Below are positions 53,926 through 56,489 of a DNA stretch of 56,489 nt, in pieces (within the stretch, counting starts at the first letter, position 1; every line of letters begins with the position of its first letter). The stretch covers positions 1-56,489 of the forward strand of contig JADGEM010000025.1 of NCBI GenBank assembly GCA_016744375.1, written 5' to 3'. The notes beneath the pieces were generated by a model. The model was not told the DNA's origin. It saw nothing but the letters and a program-made list of their open reading frames with translations, and did not search any database. The stretch is from Gammaproteobacteria bacterium (GTDB lineage: Bacteria; Pseudomonadota; Gammaproteobacteria; GRL18). The position numbers and the translations under genes were made by a program.

Positions 53926-54979
53926 TCAGGTTATAGTGATAAGTACACCCTGACTGTCATCCCTTACTGCCAGCATTTGCCCGATAGGTTTTAGATCCAG
54001 ACCATTATCACGAGTGATTTTTAGAAACTCATCCTGACTGTCGTCACTCACCATTACCAGCAAACCGCCACTGGTTTGCGGATCACAAAGAATTTCACGT
54101 TGCCGTTGTGTCATTTCCCCAAAAGATTTTCCATGGCTGTCAAAATTACGTTGCGTACCGCCAGGAGAGCAGCCCATATCCAGATATTCATTTACGTTAG
54201 GCAGTAACGGAAGACTGTCAAAATTGATTTCTGCATGCAGATGACTGCCTGCACAGACTTCCTGCAGGTGTCCTGCCAGCCCAAATCCAGTAACATCTGT
54301 AAGCGCATTAACACCTGGGATAGCGGCCAGACGACTACCGATTTTATTTGACTGACACATGGCTTCTGTGGCGACACTTAAGTCTTCAGCTTTAAGCTTG
54401 TGCTTCTTTTGGGCTGTAGTAAGTATGCCAATGCCAAGGGGTTTGGTGATATAGATGTGATCCCCGGCCTTTGCGGTATCATTCTGCTTGAGCTGATCAA
54501 CATCAACAATGCCTGTTACCGCCAGTCCGAAGATAGGCTCAGGAGAATCGATACTGTGACCACCCGCCAGAGGAATTCCTGCATCCTGACAGGCTTTGCG
54601 TCCACCTTCGATAACTTGCTGCCCAACTTCAGGAGGCAGTTTGTCAATGGGCCAGCCAAAGATAGCAATGGCCAACAGAGGTTTGCCTCCCATGGCATAA
54701 ACATCACTAATGGCATTAGTCGCTGCAATTTGCCCAAACGTAAAGGGGTCATCTACGATGGGCATAAAGAAATCAGTGGTACTAATAACTGCAGTACCAT
54801 TGCCCAGATCGTAAACAGCAGCATCATCCCTGGAACTATTCCCTACCAGCAACGCGCTATCCAGTTGGGGAGTTAGCTGTGTCTTGAGAATAACATCAAG
54901 AACAGCGGGGGATATTTTACAACCACAGCCTGAGCCATGACTATATTGGGGTCCTTTGACTATAAGAACGGTTTGTCAC
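53926..54979 (-). CDS. selD: Selenophosphate synthetase with a 5' frameshift
   Basis: The 308 residues from the first in-frame start near 54852 (TTG) match E. coli SelD closely: [59 protein letters not shown]. Upstream, still in frame, lies [13 protein letters not shown] with the catalytic Cys, but no start codon precedes it. A GTG at 54977-54979, four bases after AGGAG, starts a short frame. Skipping one base in the GGGG run at 54948-54951 gives [12 protein letters not shown], exactly the family pattern. So a +1 frameshift, or a homopolymer sequencing error, separates start and enzyme. SelD makes selenophosphate from selenide and ATP, the donor for SenB. Confidence 0.85.
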
Positions 54980-55124
54980 CAGTCTCCTCTATAGCCCTTA
55001 CTGCTATTGGCTTACAAAGGAAATATCGATTTTGAAATAATTCCATAAAAAATCATAACTTATTGAATTTTATATTATATTGTTGTACGTAAAATTCACA
55101 CTTTCAACAAGTAGTTTATTATTC

Positions 55125-56174
55125 TCAAATTGAGCTCTGCAACTGCTTGAATTGTCCTTGAATAACTGACTTTTCCTGAAGAACAATCTTGTTTTCATTG
55201 TCTAATATGAATATTTTGTTATTAGCCTCTTTCAGTTCTGCTTCTGTTTTTTCTAGTGATTGCCTGAGTAAGCAGATTTCTTTTTCTGACTCTGTCTGGT
55301 GCTTGGATAAAGAGTTTACCTTATCCTGAAGAATATGGCTTTGTTCCTCTATGTTTTTATTTTCTTCTATTAAATATTCGTTTTTTTCATCTAGTCTGTC
55401 AATGTTTGATATTTTTTCATTCAATCTAAGCTGTAGTGATAAATTTTCGGCTTTTAAATTATCAATCAATTCCAGGTGTTGAGTTTTTTCAGTCTTTAGC
55501 TCAGTTAATTGTTTGTCAGAATTGTTTAACTGTCCCCTCAAATCTCGTATTTGTCCCTGCAAGTTCTGATGAGTTGTATTAGATTGTTCACGTTCCTGTT
55601 GTCTGTCTTCTGCTACTCTTTGTTGATAATGCTCAAAATGATCGCGGACATCACAATTTTCCTGTTTTAGTTCTTCTATAGTAGACTTTAATTCATCAAC
55701 ACGGAAACGAAATTCATCCCGTTCTATTTCAGTTCTGGTGGCTCTAGTATTTAATTCATCCAGAGTCAGTTTAACTGTATCTTTTTCTTCTTCGGTTGTT
55801 TTAAGTTTCTGTTTGAGTTCATCATGACTTGAAGTGAGTTGTTTAAAGGTATCGTTGATTTCATCAAGCTTATTTTTCTGTTCTTCTGATGCTGTGTTGA
55901 ATTTTGTTTGAGCCTGTTCTATCTTCTGATCTGCCATGCTTTGTACTTGTTCATACAAAGATTTAACCGAAGTAATCAGTTCCTTTGGAAGTCCTTCTGG
56001 AGATGCCGCCCCAGTATTTTCTGATCGCCAACGCTTTAATAATGGTGCAATAGTACTTTTGCTACCGGTTCCCAGATGTTCACGAACTCTGTCTACCGTG
56101 GGTTCTTGATTATGGCTTTTAATTGCTTGTGCTGCTTTAGCTATATCGATGTAGGTTACTCCGGTACGAGCCAT
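55125..56174 (-). CDS. KfrA-like DNA-binding protein with long coiled coil
   Basis: This 349-residue protein has an N-terminal KfrA_N-type DNA-binding domain (GVTYIDIAKAAQAIKS, GSKSTIAPLLKRW) in about the first 70 residues, then about 260 residues of heptad-rich charged coiled coil. KfrA is a plasmid protein that binds its own promoter and may help segregation. A perfect 18-bp palindrome lies 26 bases upstream. Together with the solitary ParA it points to plasmid or conjugative-element ancestry. Its partner genes are not in the window. Confidence 0.85.
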   Translation of the reverse strand: MARTGVTYIDIAKAAQAIKSHNQEPTVDRVREHLGTGSKSTIAPLLKRWRSENTGAASPEGLPKELITSVKSLYEQVQSMADQKIEQAQTKFNTASEEQKNKLDEINDTFKQLTSSHDELKQKLKTTEEEKDTVKLTLDELNTRATRTEIERDEFRFRVDELKSTIEELKQENCDVRDHFEHYQQRVAEDRQQEREQSNTTHQNLQGQIRDLRGQLNNSDKQLTELKTEKTQHLELIDNLKAENLSLQLRLNEKISNIDRLDEKNEYLIEENKNIEEQSHILQDKVNSLSKHQTESEKEICLLRQSLEKTEAELKEANNKIFILDNENKIVLQEKSVIQGQFKQLQSSI

Positions 56175-56199
56175 AATTTCCCCCTCAGATTTTTTAGTA

Positions 56200-56217
56200 A
56201 CATAATACGTATTATGT
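56200..56217. promoter_or_regulatory. Perfect 18-bp palindrome, KfrA-type operator
   Basis: ACATAATACGTATTATGT is a perfect 18-bp dyad immediately upstream of the KfrA-like gene. KfrA proteins are autoregulatory, so it is a likely operator. The remainder to 56489 shows no supported gene. Confidence 0.65.
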
Positions 56218-56489
56218 AATATAACATCATTATTACACTAATTAAATATTTTAAAAATAGAATAACTAACCTTTGATAATGACACTTATATCAGGTTATA
56301 ATTTCAATACGCAATATTTCATCTTGTACTACCAGTACAAACTCGTGATCTGAGTGATTCTTCAATAGGCATTATCAATAGTTATAAATTAGGCTCTTCT
56401 CCGCTCTGATGAGTGAAGAAAGATGCTAATACTCACAAGATCTGTTGCAATATAAAGCTTCTGACAGTTTTATAAGCAAAAGATAATAT

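Noticed and set aside
1..56489. tRNA, rRNA, riboswitches and CRISPR arrays.
   Set aside because: No cloverleaf with a T-loop GTTCGA element, no rRNA stretch, no regularly spaced direct repeats were found by eye.

Overview
The window looks like an accessory chromosomal region or integrated element of an AT-rich gammaproteobacterium. The clues are the YcjX/YcjF-like pair, a SelD close to the E. coli type, an alternative (carboxynorspermidine) polyamine route, periplasmic AioBA and a sigma-54-type promoter. No rRNA, tRNA or CRISPR array was seen. Mobility-type genes lie at both ends and in the middle: a tyrosine recombinase and a truncated relative at the left, a solitary ParA near 26.5 kb, and a KfrA-like protein with a perfect palindromic operator at the right. 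I read it as a metalloid (arsenic plus selenium) island. Names rest on motif recognition by eye; no database search was run.

Layout. 0-3.4 kb: integrase remnant, intact integrase, then a 2-kb cassette (hcp plus two small genes) bounded by 38-bp inverted repeats and carrying its own sigma-54 promoter. 3.4-8.6 kb: cyclic-peptide-type ABC exporter, Crp/Fnr regulator, membrane-anchored helix-hairpin-helix protein, aspartate-type aminotransferase. 9.5-15.1 kb: arsenite oxidase aioBA, periplasmic rhodanese, FAD oxidoreductase. 15.5-26 kb: a P-type ATPase without the CPx motif, a divergent EPSP-synthase (AroA-like), a complete Pst-like ABC transporter, a divergent phosphoglycerate mutase (GpmI-like), a dual-specificity phosphatase and a histidine phosphatase. 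26-28 kb: ParA, small membrane proteins, ArsR. 28.2-34.3 kb: polyamine operon (SpeD-like, NspC, two saccharopine-dehydrogenase-type enzymes) translationally coupled to a second CPx-less ATPase. 34.7-41.2 kb: SBF-type transporter, GH84 glycosidase, formyltransferase, third CPx-less ATPase, Lys/Ala-repeat membrane protein. 41.2-46.8 kb: ovothiol-type N-methyltransferase, second ArsR, thioredoxin-like protein, PF03773-type permease, then a C-S lyase / TauE exporter / methyltransferase operon. 47-49.5 kb: YcjX/YcjF pair. 49.6-55 kb: PhnDCE-like (putative selenium oxyanion) transporter, SenB-like selenosugar synthase, frameshifted selD. 55-56.5 kb: KfrA-like protein.

How the parts may work together. 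AioBA makes arsenate in the periplasm. The Pst-like importer next to an AroA paralogue, a phosphomutase paralogue and two phosphatases suggests that arsenate, or a phosphorylated or arsenylated analogue, is imported and metabolised. AroA paralogues have been proposed to build carbon-arsenic bonds in Streptomyces, so an organoarsenical pathway is the most interesting hypothesis here; it is inference. A selenium module and several thiol, methyl-transfer and imidazole-type enzymes share the island. Four unrelated proteins end in vicinal cysteines, and several promoters carry AT-rich palindromes that could be ArsR-type operators.
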